Assembly (NCBI GenBank): GCA_900708905.1
Contig: CAADRB010000033.1
Span: 1,662,703-1,726,702, forward strand
Reading direction: 5' to 3'
DNA from: Hymenolepis diminuta
Lineage: Eukaryota > Platyhelminthes > Cestoda > Cyclophyllidea > Hymenolepididae
DNA length: 64,000 bases
The position numbers and the translations under genes are program-made. Shown piece by piece: positions 11,991 through 22,830 of the stretch (position 1 is the stretch's first letter; each line of letters starts with the position of its first letter). Below the pieces are notes generated by a model. The model did not search any database. It worked only from the letters and a program-made list of their open reading frames with translations, and was not told where the DNA came from.

Positions 11991-12312
11991 GTGAGCTGAC
12001 AACTATTTTAATTCTCCACACTTTTAATGCCCCTTCTCCCTGATTGGTTCTATACTTTTGGATGCGCGTGTAAGTGAGACAGAAATTTCCGCCAATGGGA
12101 CTGTGGCCACTACGCTCCCCGCGTAGTCAAGTTGACCATTAGGGATTCAACCCGAGGTTACGTTGATGATTCTTACCAATCTAATCCTAACTCCTAATCT
12201 TTTAAATTTAAGTTTCCCAGTCCAAATAGGAGAATTTTATTCATAGATTAAGATTCGTGTTTTAATACACAAATTTGGATTAATGAATTCCAATAAGTTT
12301 CGTATATTTCAG
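11991..12312 (+). other. 5' intron of zinc-finger copy A
   Basis: Starts with the donor GTGAGC and ends with the acceptor TATATTTCAG directly before the ATG of the coding exon. Length is 322 bases, against 323 in copy B. By eye about nine bases in ten are the same as in the copy B intron, more than across most of the coding exon. It carries an ATTGG near 12044 and a CCAATGGGAC block near 12093, the two orientations of a CCAAT box, so the intron may hold regulatory sites. Confidence 0.75.
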
Positions 12313-13722
12313 ATGGATCCACTATTCAACAACTCAGGGTTTAACACCGATAACCTATTGTCACAGTGGCCTTTTGATTTTCCGAGATGTGGATCCGATC
12401 CCATCAATGTGCGTTCCGATCTCACTGGCAATCAGGGGGGTTCCTCATCTATCTCACAAAAAAATAATATATCTCCCACATCTGCAACTTCTACAGCCCC
12501 TTCGATGCCTGCTCCAGTCCCTGGGAGGCCTAATGATGAAGCGGTTGCCAGTGGTGACTCCCTGAAAGAGGAGCTACGGCAGGCCCTTAGGAACATCATT
12601 CCACACAAATTCAGCTTGCGAATCCAAGCGCTAATTGCTTACACTGTTGATGACAACCAAAAAGGTGTCATTAGTATCGATGAGACCTTCAACCAGACGA
12701 GGCCAGATACCTCGCTAACCCCCACAACTAGCAACGTTCTCGATTCTTCTCAAAGGTCTGCCGAAATCTCGCTTAACCCTTCTATCTCAGGAAGTGAACT
12801 TGGCAATTCGGTGCCTGCTCCAACAATGCCATTTGTGAATCTTCCCTCTTATCAATCGGCGCCTCCTGGTTTTCCTCCTCTAACTGCCATTTTCCCACAT
12901 TTGATTCAAGAGGATAGGATACCGTCGTTGCAATCTCTACTTAATGCTAATACCTCCTATGTTAACTCACTTCAACTCGCTATCAATTCACTCCATCTCT
13001 CATTACCAATCAACCCCTCACCTCCACCTACCCTCACTACCACCACTGTGGACATGAAAACGTCCACTGAAGTTGCACCGAATGTCACCATCACTAACCC
13101 TGATATCGCCCTATCCTATTTGCGACTTGGAGTCACCTCCAGGCCCACGGCATCACTTCCGAACACATATAACAATGGAAGTCGGGGTACATCTCTACCT
13201 TCTAACCTTGACTCACGTTCTTCACCGACAACGTCCTCCCGACCACTTTCAAGGGCTCCAAGTCAGGCTCTATTCGGCAGGCGCCGTGCTCATTCTCGAC
13301 GCTTCAGTTGCAACCAGTGTGGAGAAGAGTCTCCATCCCTGTCTGAACTGAATCAACACACTTGGGTTAATCACTCTTCATTCCGGTGTACTTACTGTAA
13401 TGCGAAGTTCACTCAAAGGTGCAACCTCCTAAGACACTCGCTGAAACACGTGGAGTTCAAGGCCTACACTTGCAATATCTGCGCCAGCGGTTACTACAGG
13501 AAGGATCACCTTACCAGACATATCAAAGAGGCCCATCCCAATGTCAGTCCTCGATTGAACATCACCACTCACATCAGGCCTTCAGAGTGTCTTGACTATC
13601 TTAACAACACGCGTCCCATGCGAAATCCCAATTTGAGAATCGGGACCTGTAATAATAACATTCGGTCATCTTTAAATGTGCTGAATCAGGGGTCAACAAC
13701 TCTCCCGCAAAATTTGCTGTAG
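12313..13722 (+). CDS. C2H2 zinc-finger protein, copy A (frameshifted C-terminus)
   Basis: A 469-residue protein from the ATG immediately after the splice acceptor; the upstream in-frame ATG at 12283 lies inside the intron. Residues 1-74 are polar low complexity. Residues 75-132 form a charged module also conserved in copy B, with LRQALRNIIPHK and AYTVDDN as core strings. A long Ser/Thr/Pro/Asn-rich stretch follows, then three C2H2 fingers at about 333-354, 359-379 and 387-408. All zinc ligands are present, but finger 1 has Ser where the usual core Phe stands. Known C2H2 proteins bind DNA or RNA; a nuclear transcription regulator is inferred, target unknown. The stop at 13720 follows a one-base loss relative to copy B within the tail (between CAGGGG and CCCGC), so about 50 homologous tail residues are out of frame. 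It may still be functional since the fingers are intact. Confidence 0.75.
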   Translation: MDPLFNNSGFNTDNLLSQWPFDFPRCGSDPINVRSDLTGNQGGSSSISQKNNISPTSATSTAPSMPAPVPGRPNDEAVASGDSLKEELRQALRNIIPHKFSLRIQALIAYTVDDNQKGVISIDETFNQTRPDTSLTPTTSNVLDSSQRSAEISLNPSISGSELGNSVPAPTMPFVNLPSYQSAPPGFPPLTAIFPHLIQEDRIPSLQSLLNANTSYVNSLQLAINSLHLSLPINPSPPPTLTTTTVDMKTSTEVAPNVTITNPDIALSYLRLGVTSRPTASLPNTYNNGSRGTSLPSNLDSRSSPTTSSRPLSRAPSQALFGRRRAHSRRFSCNQCGEESPSLSELNQHTWVNHSSFRCTYCNAKFTQRCNLLRHSLKHVEFKAYTCNICASGYYRKDHLTRHIKEAHPNVSPRLNITTHIRPSECLDYLNNTRPMRNPNLRIGTCNNNIRSSLNVLNQGSTTLPQNLL

Positions 13723-14393
13723 AGTCCATATTGACCAACGAAGGTCCTTCTCTTACACCGGTTGCTCAAGAAGTGCTGCACTTTCAACCAATGGAAAATT
13801 GAAACTATTTTTCACCAACTCAAGTTCTTGTTGTTGTTATTGCATTTCAAAGCATTAGATTTTGAATCCCCGTGTCAATTCTTTCCACCTGTCTATTTAT
13901 AATTCTCTCCTCATCTTTTTTATGAAACTCATTCACAACACAATACAATACACTACACTTTCTCTTTCTAAGCATCCTATCTTTCACAGACACTCTAGTC
14001 TTTTGTAATGTGCTACCTTTCTCTATCTATCGTTCTCGTTAATAATTATTTGCTCTTTTTGGGCTTATATTTGTATTATCATAAGTATTAGAACTGCAGT
14101 TGGTATTTTTGCTTACTTTTTGAAGTGGGTTCCGTTAAATTGTCCGTTAAATCTGGACATTAGACGTGTCTATTCCTGAGATATTGAGATGACATTTAGG
14201 TCGGATTTCTTCATGTGAAGTATTGCTAGATTGACGTCTCTACAGTGACCGTGGCCCAGTAGTCTTCAGGCTACAAATACGCTAGACTAGTCAGTTCGTC
14301 GTTGAGCAACAGGTTAGATGAACGATTCGCAATGAGAAAGTGTTCTAGGCCAGTAACCTAGGGTAGTAATTGTTGGTTGATCCGAGTTAAATA
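13723..14393 (+). other. Out-of-frame tail and 3' flank of zinc-finger copy A
   Basis: The first 80 bases align with the C-terminal coding sequence of copy B and stay open in the shifted frame to a TGA at about 13799, showing the truncation is recent. The rest is UTR-like and pyrimidine-rich, matching copy B up to about 14080 and copy C up to about 14385. GCTAGACTAGTCAGTTCGTC near 14280 is a landmark shared with copy C. No canonical AATAAA is obvious. It runs directly into R copy 2. Confidence 0.65.
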
Positions 14394-16425
14394 CAAATTT
14401 GCATCTCTTCTTTCTGGATAGAAATTTGCTGTTAGGCATCCCCTTTAACTCACATCTCAAGTATTATCAAAATATGTGTGACTGAGAAATATACTTCTAT
14501 TTTTAAAACTGAAGAACTTTAGTATTAATCAGTTCTCGTGTAGACATTGGACATGATAAGAACACATAGACGGTTTAATGTTACATTCGAATTATACACC
14601 AACAGTTGTCAGCAGTTTCTTGAACCGTACGAGACATCGTTAGAGAATTTGTGGCCTAGAATTTTGTCGGATAGTTCAACTACTATATTATTATGGCTCA
14701 CGACAAGACAGACAAATTGGACCTCCTGCCGTAGTGGAAAGCAGCTGAAATGCAATAATTGATAAAGGTGAGGAAGCCAATCAGACCTTGAGAATTAAAG
14801 TTAGAATATACCAGTTCCTTATCACTGGTACAACTGGTTTCTGAATTTAATGGTACTTCGATAATTCGGAACGTTCTTGAAAATGTAAGCATCTTCAGAT
14901 CTCATGAAGGATTGCTTTCAATCATGTTATATACACTCAAACTGTACTGCCTTGGAATCTCGATATCCAGTTGATAGAATCATTGTCGGCTCTGTGATCT
15001 ATTTTATGCCAAGACTGAGTAAACTGCTTAAGATCATGTAAGATCACGCTGCGTTCTCATCGATTCATTCAGACGAAGTAGAAATGGATTAATATTGAAT
15101 GGTATTTTTGTTGCCCACGGTCACACAAAATGTGTTTAGTTTTTCATCGTGAAAGAATATCTGAACTCGGGGAAGAGTAAAATAGTTTAACGAGGATACT
15201 GTGGGTTAAGGTGCGCGTTTAAAGAAAAGGTGGTGGCATCACTCCACGTTTTCTTTAGTAGAGCGTTCAGCATGTACGAGCTAATATTTACGTCAGTGAA
15301 ACCAGGTAAAACTGTTAAACGTAGCAGGATTCACTGCTTATAGTTTGATTACATTACCAAGGATGGTTTCAAAGCTGATTATATATCTTGGGAAGAGCTT
15401 ATTACTCGAATGATAAATACCACTGTTCGCCAATTCTAGATGCCAGTTGGACTAAAGCGTTAACATTAGTACATCTCACTTAATTGCCATTTTATTACTT
15501 TCTTCGATTTGGACGTTATTAGAGCATCAAAGACAATTCTAAACTCCCGACTAAGAGCACGTATTTCCAATTCACTATTCCGTAAAAAGTTTGCGATAGT
15601 AACCTTGTCTCAACTTTTGTCCTGGCATTTTACTACAGTAACCGATGTTTCATAATTCACCGGACATCAACTTATTCAGTTGAAGTATAAATCGACCAAT
15701 TTTGGTTACCATCGTCATTAATCACAACTATACATGGTTTTTTATTGTGGATGGCCTCTGAGCATGGTAAATGATAAATTAGTTCAATAAGGTATGGTGG
15801 AGGAGGGGGAGGGGGAGGGAGAGGAGGGGGTTAGGGATCAAGTAGAAGTTAAGAATAAAGTCAGAATGTCTGAAAGGCCTTTCTTCATCTGATTTTTATT
15901 TGGATTGGTGTCTTCATTAATCTGTGGAAGACGGTTTGATCTTCCACTCACTACACTCGAGGCAGAAGACGAATGCAAACGACTCTATTCACCCAGTCAT
16001 CCGGTAAAGAATCATCATGATCATAAGCCTGTCCAAATCATAACATTCAGTTAAGTATTTAGCTTAGTTTAGTGGGAGTAGCATTGTTTACATAGAAGGA
16101 AATGGAATTAAACCTGGGTAGGAGTTGAGCCGATTTAAACAAGTGGTAAACAATAGGCATCATGGGCATGAGATCATCTTTAACATTTAAATTTAGAAGG
16201 TTTGATTACAACAAGCTTAAAGTCCTCTTTTGGGCGGAAACTGTATCTTAGGCGAAGGCCTGGTAAGCTGCTACTCTCCTAACTTCCAAGATCGGTATAT
16301 ACGTAAATAATAGGAACATGACAAAAGGATATATGTATATTTATATATTATGTGAGCACTCGATTTAAGAAAGAGCACAGAAAATGTTAGTCGCCTAGGT
16401 AGGAAGCTAAAAGTGCGTAGGTGAT
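14394..16425 (+). repeat. Young repeat R, copy 2 (most complete)
   Basis: The longest version of R. 14394-14809 matches copy 4 (40246-40660) closely; 14679-16085 matches copy 1 with no difference seen; 15842-16167 matches copy 3 (27498-27822) closely. From about 16168 to 16425 homology with copy 3 continues but many positions differ. R follows the copy A gene, and its first bases show weak similarity to the flanks of copies B and C. It may therefore have originated as the 3' flank of a zinc-finger unit. No transposase, reverse transcriptase or terminal repeats are visible. Confidence 0.9.
15796..15838 (+). repeat. G-rich tract with quadruplex potential, in R copy 2
   Basis: Base-for-base the same G-rich tract as at 10274-10316, with G-runs of three to five and single-base spacers, ending GGGGGTTAGGG. 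Its survival without slippage in both copies fits a very recent duplication or conversion. Confidence 0.75.
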
Positions 16426-17192
16426 GTCATGTCCCAGACAAACCGATAATGACTTGGGATATCCCGCCATGTGACAATTTCCCCTCTGGTTCCCCAAAGT
16501 CTGCGTTCCCAATGCGATGTCCTTATTCAACCCACTTTGCGCATCTGTGTGTCCACCTGTGTTCAGTGACTCCAATATATGTGGTCGTGGTTTAGGTGAT
16601 TTTTATTTCAAAACCAAAACTAGCTCTTTATTGTTCATCCTCCTCTTCCTGACTTCCTGTTCCCTGTTAAAATAAGAGATAAGTATGATACAGCGTAATA
16701 TTCGGTGACCCAGTGAGATCGACAATGAGATTCACAAGTGGTATATGTTTGGGTCTTTTTGAGTGCTTCGTTGTTAAGATTGCTTTGATGAAAATAATTT
16801 TTTCTCCCCGGGTCGAGCTCCTATTGGATAATTCTTCCACTGCATAGATTTGTAAAACTAAATATCCCATCCCGTTGTTCTATTGATCATTAAATCTATA
16901 ATTTGTGTTTATTTGAGTTTTATTTGAAGTAGTTCGAACTATATAGGCCCAAAATGCAGCACAAATTCTTCATCTTTATTATCAAACCCTTCCCCATCTC
17001 TTCTGTCTTTTAATCTAGTGAAAGTGATATAATTAGAGTCAATGTCCTAAAGCATTTTTCTTCCTTTTGTCTGATGGAGGAACAGAATACAGAGAACGTT
17101 TCATAACCGCTTGTATTATGAGAGGGAAAAGATAATGTCCATTCCCCAGCTAGTAACCCGAAGACCATGTAGGTAGGAATTGAGATGTAGAT
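16426..17192. other. Region without a recognised gene
   Basis: Short open frames on the minus strand at 16387-16575 and 16667-16870 match no known family. No repeat boundaries or regulatory clusters were recognised. Confidence 0.5.
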
Positions 17193-17365
17193 AGGTGGAT
17201 TTCTTCATGTGACGTATTGCTATTTTGACGTCTCTATTGTTACCGTCACCTATTAGTCTTCAAACTCTGAGTAGCTCTTTTTTGTCTGTTCTGCGTTTAG
17301 CAATAAATTAAAGGATCGAATCATTTTATCGAAAGTGTCTTTGGCCGTTAATCTTAATTTGCAAT
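17193..17365 (+). pseudogene. Relic D: zinc-finger 3' flank without the gene
   Basis: Starts with GGTGGATTTCTTCATGTGA and matches the copy A 3' flank from about 14200 to 14370, with landmarks GTATTGCTA, TTGACGTCTCTA and TAGTCTTCA in the same order and spacing. No finger sequence precedes it. It shows that a fourth unit once existed or that the flank was copied alone. Confidence 0.65.
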
Positions 17366-18920
17366 TTTCTGGCCGTCTTTAGCCAACTGTATTTGAACAG
17401 GTTTAATTTTCTAATTAAAATTCTCTAAACTCTGATCTTGTAACTAGAAAAATGAAAGGTATTTTTTCTTCCCGAAAGGAAACTGCATTTATACGAGTGT
17501 CGGAATAGAGAATTAGCAGTGTTTTGATTAACAGTGTGAAATTCTTAGTTCCTAAATGATTGGATGTTATTGCAATTTCTGACGCTACAAACTGGAATGC
17601 TAACAACCAAAAGAAGGTGGACTAAGAGATCTTAAAGTGGTAGGGAACTAATGATCAAAGTATTAAACTTAATTGAATCCTTAGATTCCAATTTTATAAA
17701 ATGTTCTATTTTATCATAAATATTCTTTACTTTATTGCCAATGTATTTTATTCAAGATCATCTAAAATTAGGTTGTGGTCATAAAGTATAGACCAGTTTT
17801 GTATATTTTTATGTCTCTCTCGTCATATATCATTTAAATCGCAGATAGTATTTGATCTCTAATTTTAGCAAGTCGAATCTTAAAATTTACTGATATGATT
17901 CCTTTAAATGCCTGGGTTCGTCAGAATTACGTAAAGTATAAAACACTTATCAAATTGGAAACTAATTTCTAAGTAAATCGAAATTTAACGCCAGTTCGCA
18001 ATTCTATATACGAACTTCAAGATTTTAATACGAACCATCTCTTTCAATATAATCACCTGATGAGATATTTATAAAACGGTTGGCTAACTACTTTGGTAAA
18101 TGACTTAATGCTTTGGGAGTATTTGCCAATTCCACATAATCGTGAAATACATAACTCTCGCCGGTCACTGCCCGATCGATGACTCACCCATTCATTCAAA
18201 CGCAACTTTAAAACCCTACTTATATTGTTCAGTAGTATACTATTTCAATCCTCAAATGAAAGAAATCTAGCAGTTTTAATGGAAATAGCCTTTTCATGAT
18301 CATTACATGAGTGGTTTGATTTATAATCTATCTTTAGATATCTAAATGGGAAATTTCTGCAGACGGCATTCATTGTTGGAATAAGAAAATAAGTTGTCTC
18401 TTAACATAACTCTTAATTACAACGATTTCAAATAAATAAATACAATGGAATGTAGTGATCCCCCAAAACACATCATAAAAAACCCTGATTCGTCATGTTT
18501 TTTTCTACTTTCTGATCAGTCTTTTAAACTATATCGGCATTCGTATTATTATTTGGAGGGCAATTTGGGTTTGTAGACCAAAGGTTCAAACACTATTAAT
18601 AGATTGAATGGTAGGAAAAGGGGAACGGAGAAATTTTGAATTACACCTACTAATAACGTGACCAGTGGTATAGAAACTGCTCATTAACAACAAAGTGAAT
18701 AGAACGCTGAATAACCTAATTAATTACAATAATTACTTGACTTAAATAATAACTAACAGGATTGAAATAATGAACTATCCGTGTATGTGAACAAGACTGA
18801 AAGGATAGCAGATAGCAACGCTTAAGAAACTATGACAACGAGAGGCGCAGAAGTTAATATAATGTGCAAAGCTAGGTATGAAATTAAGTTGGTAATACAT
18901 CACTGGCTTAATTCACTGTG
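17366..18920. other. Region without a recognised gene
   Basis: AT-rich with frequent stops in every frame. The minus-strand open frame at 17415-17606 (63 residues) matches nothing known to me. No promoter, RNA gene or repeat structure stands out. Confidence 0.5.
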
Positions 18921-19020
18921 AATAAGAAGGAGAAAGATGACAACAGGACAGAAAAACTGCACGGAGAACGACCAGGTTGTATCGTGAAGGGCGAAAAATG
19001 CAGGTGATACACCAGGCGTT
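18921..19020 (+). repeat. Old dispersed repeat, family T, copy 2
   Basis: Matches 1670-1770 through AAGAAGGAGAAAGATGACAA and the following purine-rich segment. The identity of the family is unknown. Confidence 0.4.
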
Positions 19021-20925
19021 CTTTGTTTATTTGATGAGATTAACTATCAATTGATCATAAAGGTTGTTTCCTTATGTTTATTTTTGGTTGACGGTCTCGA
19101 ATATTTATGGAAACTCTTCTGATTTTGCTTCAATGGAATAGAATGGCTTTGAATTAAGTTCTGAATTGCTTAGAAGAAACAGGAGAAGGTAATGCAGCCT
19201 TGCTACCACCTTATCACTATCACAGCATAATGAAAATCAAATCGGAATTGTTGGTTATAATTATCTAATTCTGTGTTTAATGTTATTAATAAAGGATAGC
19301 TGTTGAATTAGTTCTACGTCTCGTATTGGAGTAGGCTCAGCTCCAAGTGTGTTACTCTCAATATGCAATTTACAATGATAGCAATCCTGAAATACTCCTC
19401 TCTGTCCGGGATCTTGTTCTAATCTCAGTAAGTCTATTTTTACTTTGACCGAGACATCTCCTTTAAAATCTAACAATCTAATAGATTAATAGGAGACATT
19501 AGACTTTCCCAACTCAGAAAAAACAAGAGTTGAGTGTGAGTTTGAATTTTCTATTGGTGTACTAGACAATAATATGGGAAGAGGAGAGGAAAGAGGAGTT
19601 GTAGGAGGAAGAGCTGGGAACAAGTCTCAACTATACGGGCGTGAAAGTAGTATTGTGTGTAAAAGGGCTGTATGATTTTGTCTCCTTCGTGAGTCGCTGT
19701 GCAACTGTTTAGTCTGACCATACCTATATGCCATGGTTTACTACAATTCCCTGGGATGCTTAATTATTAGAGGTTGAATCAATGCTGAATCGAAGACTCT
19801 TTATATATTTGTCTTAACTATAAAGGTTTAAATAACATCACCGAGTCCATATACTTAATATCAATGATAGGGATGACAAGCGGTCTTGAAATTTATTTAT
19901 AGTATACACGTTTTCCATCCTAAAAGAAAACATACATCTCACAGCGTTGAGTTCTGCTTTCTGACATTTTAGCATGAAGTATAAAGGTCCTATTTTGTGA
20001 CTTGTAGGTAGCTCAACCTGACACTTAACAAACTAATTCAGCCTCAACTCTCAAGCTAGGTCAAATTTATAGATTAGATTTCTCATACTTCATATATTAA
20101 TATTCTGTGTTTACCAATTTAACCTACTCAACCCACACAATCACAGTTACCAAAAGCGTTAAAATGTTACAAATTTAATTTCGGTGAGTCCTTTCAATTC
20201 TATTACTTTCTATCTTAATACATTAACAACTCGTTTTAGTAATTTAAGAATTTACTTGCTGGACGAATAACAAATATTTATCAGAATTAGGGATTTTGAG
20301 GGGCTAGATTTTTTCAATTTGGATTTCACAAAATGTACAGTGGATTTTCCCGTTAATATTTTTTGTATTACTGTTATCTATTCCAAAATGACGGCGAATA
20401 TAAGTCAAAGCTAAATACTACTATTAGACTTATGTGAGAAGTAACATCTCCCAACTTCTATGACCAAAATCATCTCAGTAACATTTGGTTACTACTGCGC
20501 ATTATCAAGATGATATGGATAAGAGATTGTGTTGTATTTTGAATTTTAGCCGGTAAGGTTCCGTCTTTAATAACACAAATTGAACTAACCACATCAAAGA
20601 ATTGAATAGCACAGAGAGTGTATTGAATCACACGTTGATACTGTCGGAATGTGTAAATCAAGTGGTTGTATGTGTTAGGGAAGGATAATAGCAAGTATTT
20701 CATTTGCTAAATGTTAGTTATAGAGGCCAAATAAGTGAATGTATCCTTGAGTTGACGAATACAAGACATTAAAATATAATTCCTCACATAGTTAGGTGAA
20801 TGTTAACCTGACACAAAGCTATAGTGAAATTTTCTCGTATTGGAGTAAATGTGAGCACATACGTAAATGGGTCATTATATTGGCATGGGACATAGCATGA
20901 AATGGACAAGCTTGGAATGAGGATC
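19021..20925. other. Region without a recognised gene
   Basis: Non-coding in appearance. Open frames at 19261-19476 and 20470-20703 (both minus) are short and unrecognised. A purine-rich GAGGAGAGG-type stretch lies near 19580-19620. Nothing else stands out. Confidence 0.5.
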
Positions 20926-20926
20926 A

Positions 20927-21024
20927 GCATGTGATTAAGTCAGTAATAATTGAATGACTTAATCACTACATGTTAGGCATGTGTTGTGATTTAAAGTCAG
21001 TAATTTATTACCGACTTAATCACG
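20927..21024. repeat. Pair of related hairpins
   Basis: Hairpin 1 at 20931-20966 has perfect 12-base arms, GTGATTAAGTCA and its reverse complement, around a 12-base loop. Hairpin 2 at 20986-21023 uses nearly the same arms with a two-base bulge and extends inward through GTAA/TTAC to a four-base TTTA loop. The arms of both hairpins carry the same sequence, so the block is also a duplicated inverted repeat. It could be the end of a small foldback element or a protein-binding palindrome. Confidence 0.75.
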
Positions 21025-21805
21025 GTCATTCATAAACTTATCCATACTGTAATGACTCATTCACCCCGTTCCCACATATTCGTATTATGAGTGCTGTATT
21101 CCTACACCTGAAATTCTACCATACCGTTACTATATCCTCTCTGATGCGTACTTTCTGTCAGTACTGTTATTGCATTCCCGTGAATTATCACATTCAATAC
21201 ATTCCAGTGTTAAATAATTCTCCAGACTTGTGTTCCATGGGTTTGAAACTTCGTTGATTTGGTGGCTAATTCTGGTAAAATTTTTAGCGGGTATACTTCA
21301 ATATACTACATTTGGCGACTCCAATAAATAAACAGCATGTTTATCTGTTTCTGCATCAATTTCCTATTAGTGCTGAAGATAGGAACACTGAGCTTACTCC
21401 GAACAATGGGAACAGTTTGGCATAGAAGATTATTCTTACAAATTTTCATACATCCAAATATTAATAAATTCATTTATAAAAGATCATATCAAGGATCCGA
21501 ATTTGTCAATAGGATGCACAGCTTTCAAGTTTTAATACGTTTAATGGAGAGCTTTGAGAGGATGTACCTTATCAAATTCTACATTTTGACAATTTTGGTT
21601 TAAGCAGTATTTACTTCTGTAGGTTATAATCATGAAAATATTTTCTCTTCACTTCTCTGAGCAGGCTTGTTTTTGGTTTACTTATTTGAAACTCCACCTC
21701 CAGCAGCGCAAAATGCAAGATGCGTAGGGTATCTGAAGCCACTTATATTTTTTTAATTTAAATTAACCCGATAATAATGAATGTGTTTTTATATTAGAAG
21801 ATCTC
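21025..21805. other. Region without a recognised gene
   Basis: Between the hairpins and the mariner relic. An 88-residue frame at 21337-21603 is hydrophobic at its start but matches nothing I know. The 5' end of the mariner element should lie here but no clear terminal inverted repeat was found. Confidence 0.45.
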
Positions 21806-22830
21806 ATGGCAGATACTACTATAACTAATGAAATGAAAAGGCACACTGTAACAGCGTCTACAAAAGTGAAACACAGCACTTTAGAAATTGCAAGATTGCT
21901 TAAAGTTACCAGATCTTTCGTTTGGAAAGTTAGAAAGGAACTGCTGAATCAAAACAATAGAGATGAATTGGTCGACACGAGGAAGAGAAAAGTACATTGT
22001 CAACATTCTGATTCACTCACTCACAATAACTGAGTTTGCCACAAGAGTGCATGACATTGCATGATGGACGAAAATCGTGGGAAGTTAATACGTGACGTCT
22101 TATCAAAGATCTTCAAGTGTCTGTATGAGCAACAATATATAAGGTGTGTTCTTCGTCAAGACTTCCGATACAAATTTCATACTTTCTTAAGCGAGGTCAG
22201 CTTACGTGGACAAAACCAACTCAAGGGAATCGTTTAATGTATGTAAAACGACTTTTAAATAAATTGAAGCACCCAGAAGCGTCTTTGATTTTTCTCCGAC
22301 AAAAACAACCTCCACCGGGGTCAAAAAGTCAATCCGAGAGGTGATAGGTGGCTATGTGATGGTGTACCCAACTGAAGTTCCAACTACTCGCTCATGAGGT
22401 TGCCACCAACAGTGATGGTTTTCGGCGATGTTAGCAGTGGGGGAAGGTCACATCATAATTCCTCCATTTTTTCCACAGGACCTTAGAGTCAATGCAGATG
22501 CAGATGCCAATGCCGAGATTCTTCAAACCATTGTCAAGCTGCCTTTGATAGACAGCGTAGTCCATGGAAGACCTCCCTATGTCATTCAACAAGATTCGGC
22601 TCCGTCCCATAAAGTTCTGAAAAGCCAGGATTGGACGCCCGAGAATTTTATCATCATTTTACACCAAACTTGTGGCCTCCTAACTATTCATCACGTGTGG
22701 GGCGGGGCGTGGTTGAAAGGGAAGTTAATAAACATCCCCATAACACCAAATCCTCTCTCATGGAAGCGATAGCCCGAACAATGGAGGGCAAGATCAAAGT
22801 CCATCTGACTAAAATTTAAAGTCGCTTTTG
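21806..22830 (+). mobile_element. Decayed mariner-type transposon (transposase remnant)
   Basis: Three open fragments read in order along a mariner-family transposase. The first (21806-22033) has the N-terminal helix-turn-helix region, with a STLEIARLLKVTRSFVWKVRK core. A middle part (22144-22344) encodes the linker and the region before the first catalytic Asp. The last part (22428-22819, in two overlapping frames) contains EGHIIIPPFFPQ-like and QQDSAPSH strings, the latter carrying the second catalytic Asp, then NLWPPN and VVEREVNKHPHNTK. At least three frameshifts and a stop break the frame. Transposases of this family cut and paste DNA at TA sites; this copy cannot make one. No intact terminal inverted repeats were identified. 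Confidence 0.9.

Noticed and set aside
12374..12565. Second open frames inside the zinc-finger genes (12374-12565, 13073-13351, 38142-38420)
   Set aside because: They overlap the real coding frame in a shifted register and differ between copies A and B in the way expected of by-products.
14394..16425. R as a retrotransposon or DNA transposon
   Set aside because: No reverse transcriptase or transposase motifs, terminal repeats, poly(A) tail or target-site duplication were found, and copy 3 shows homology beyond the near-identical core.
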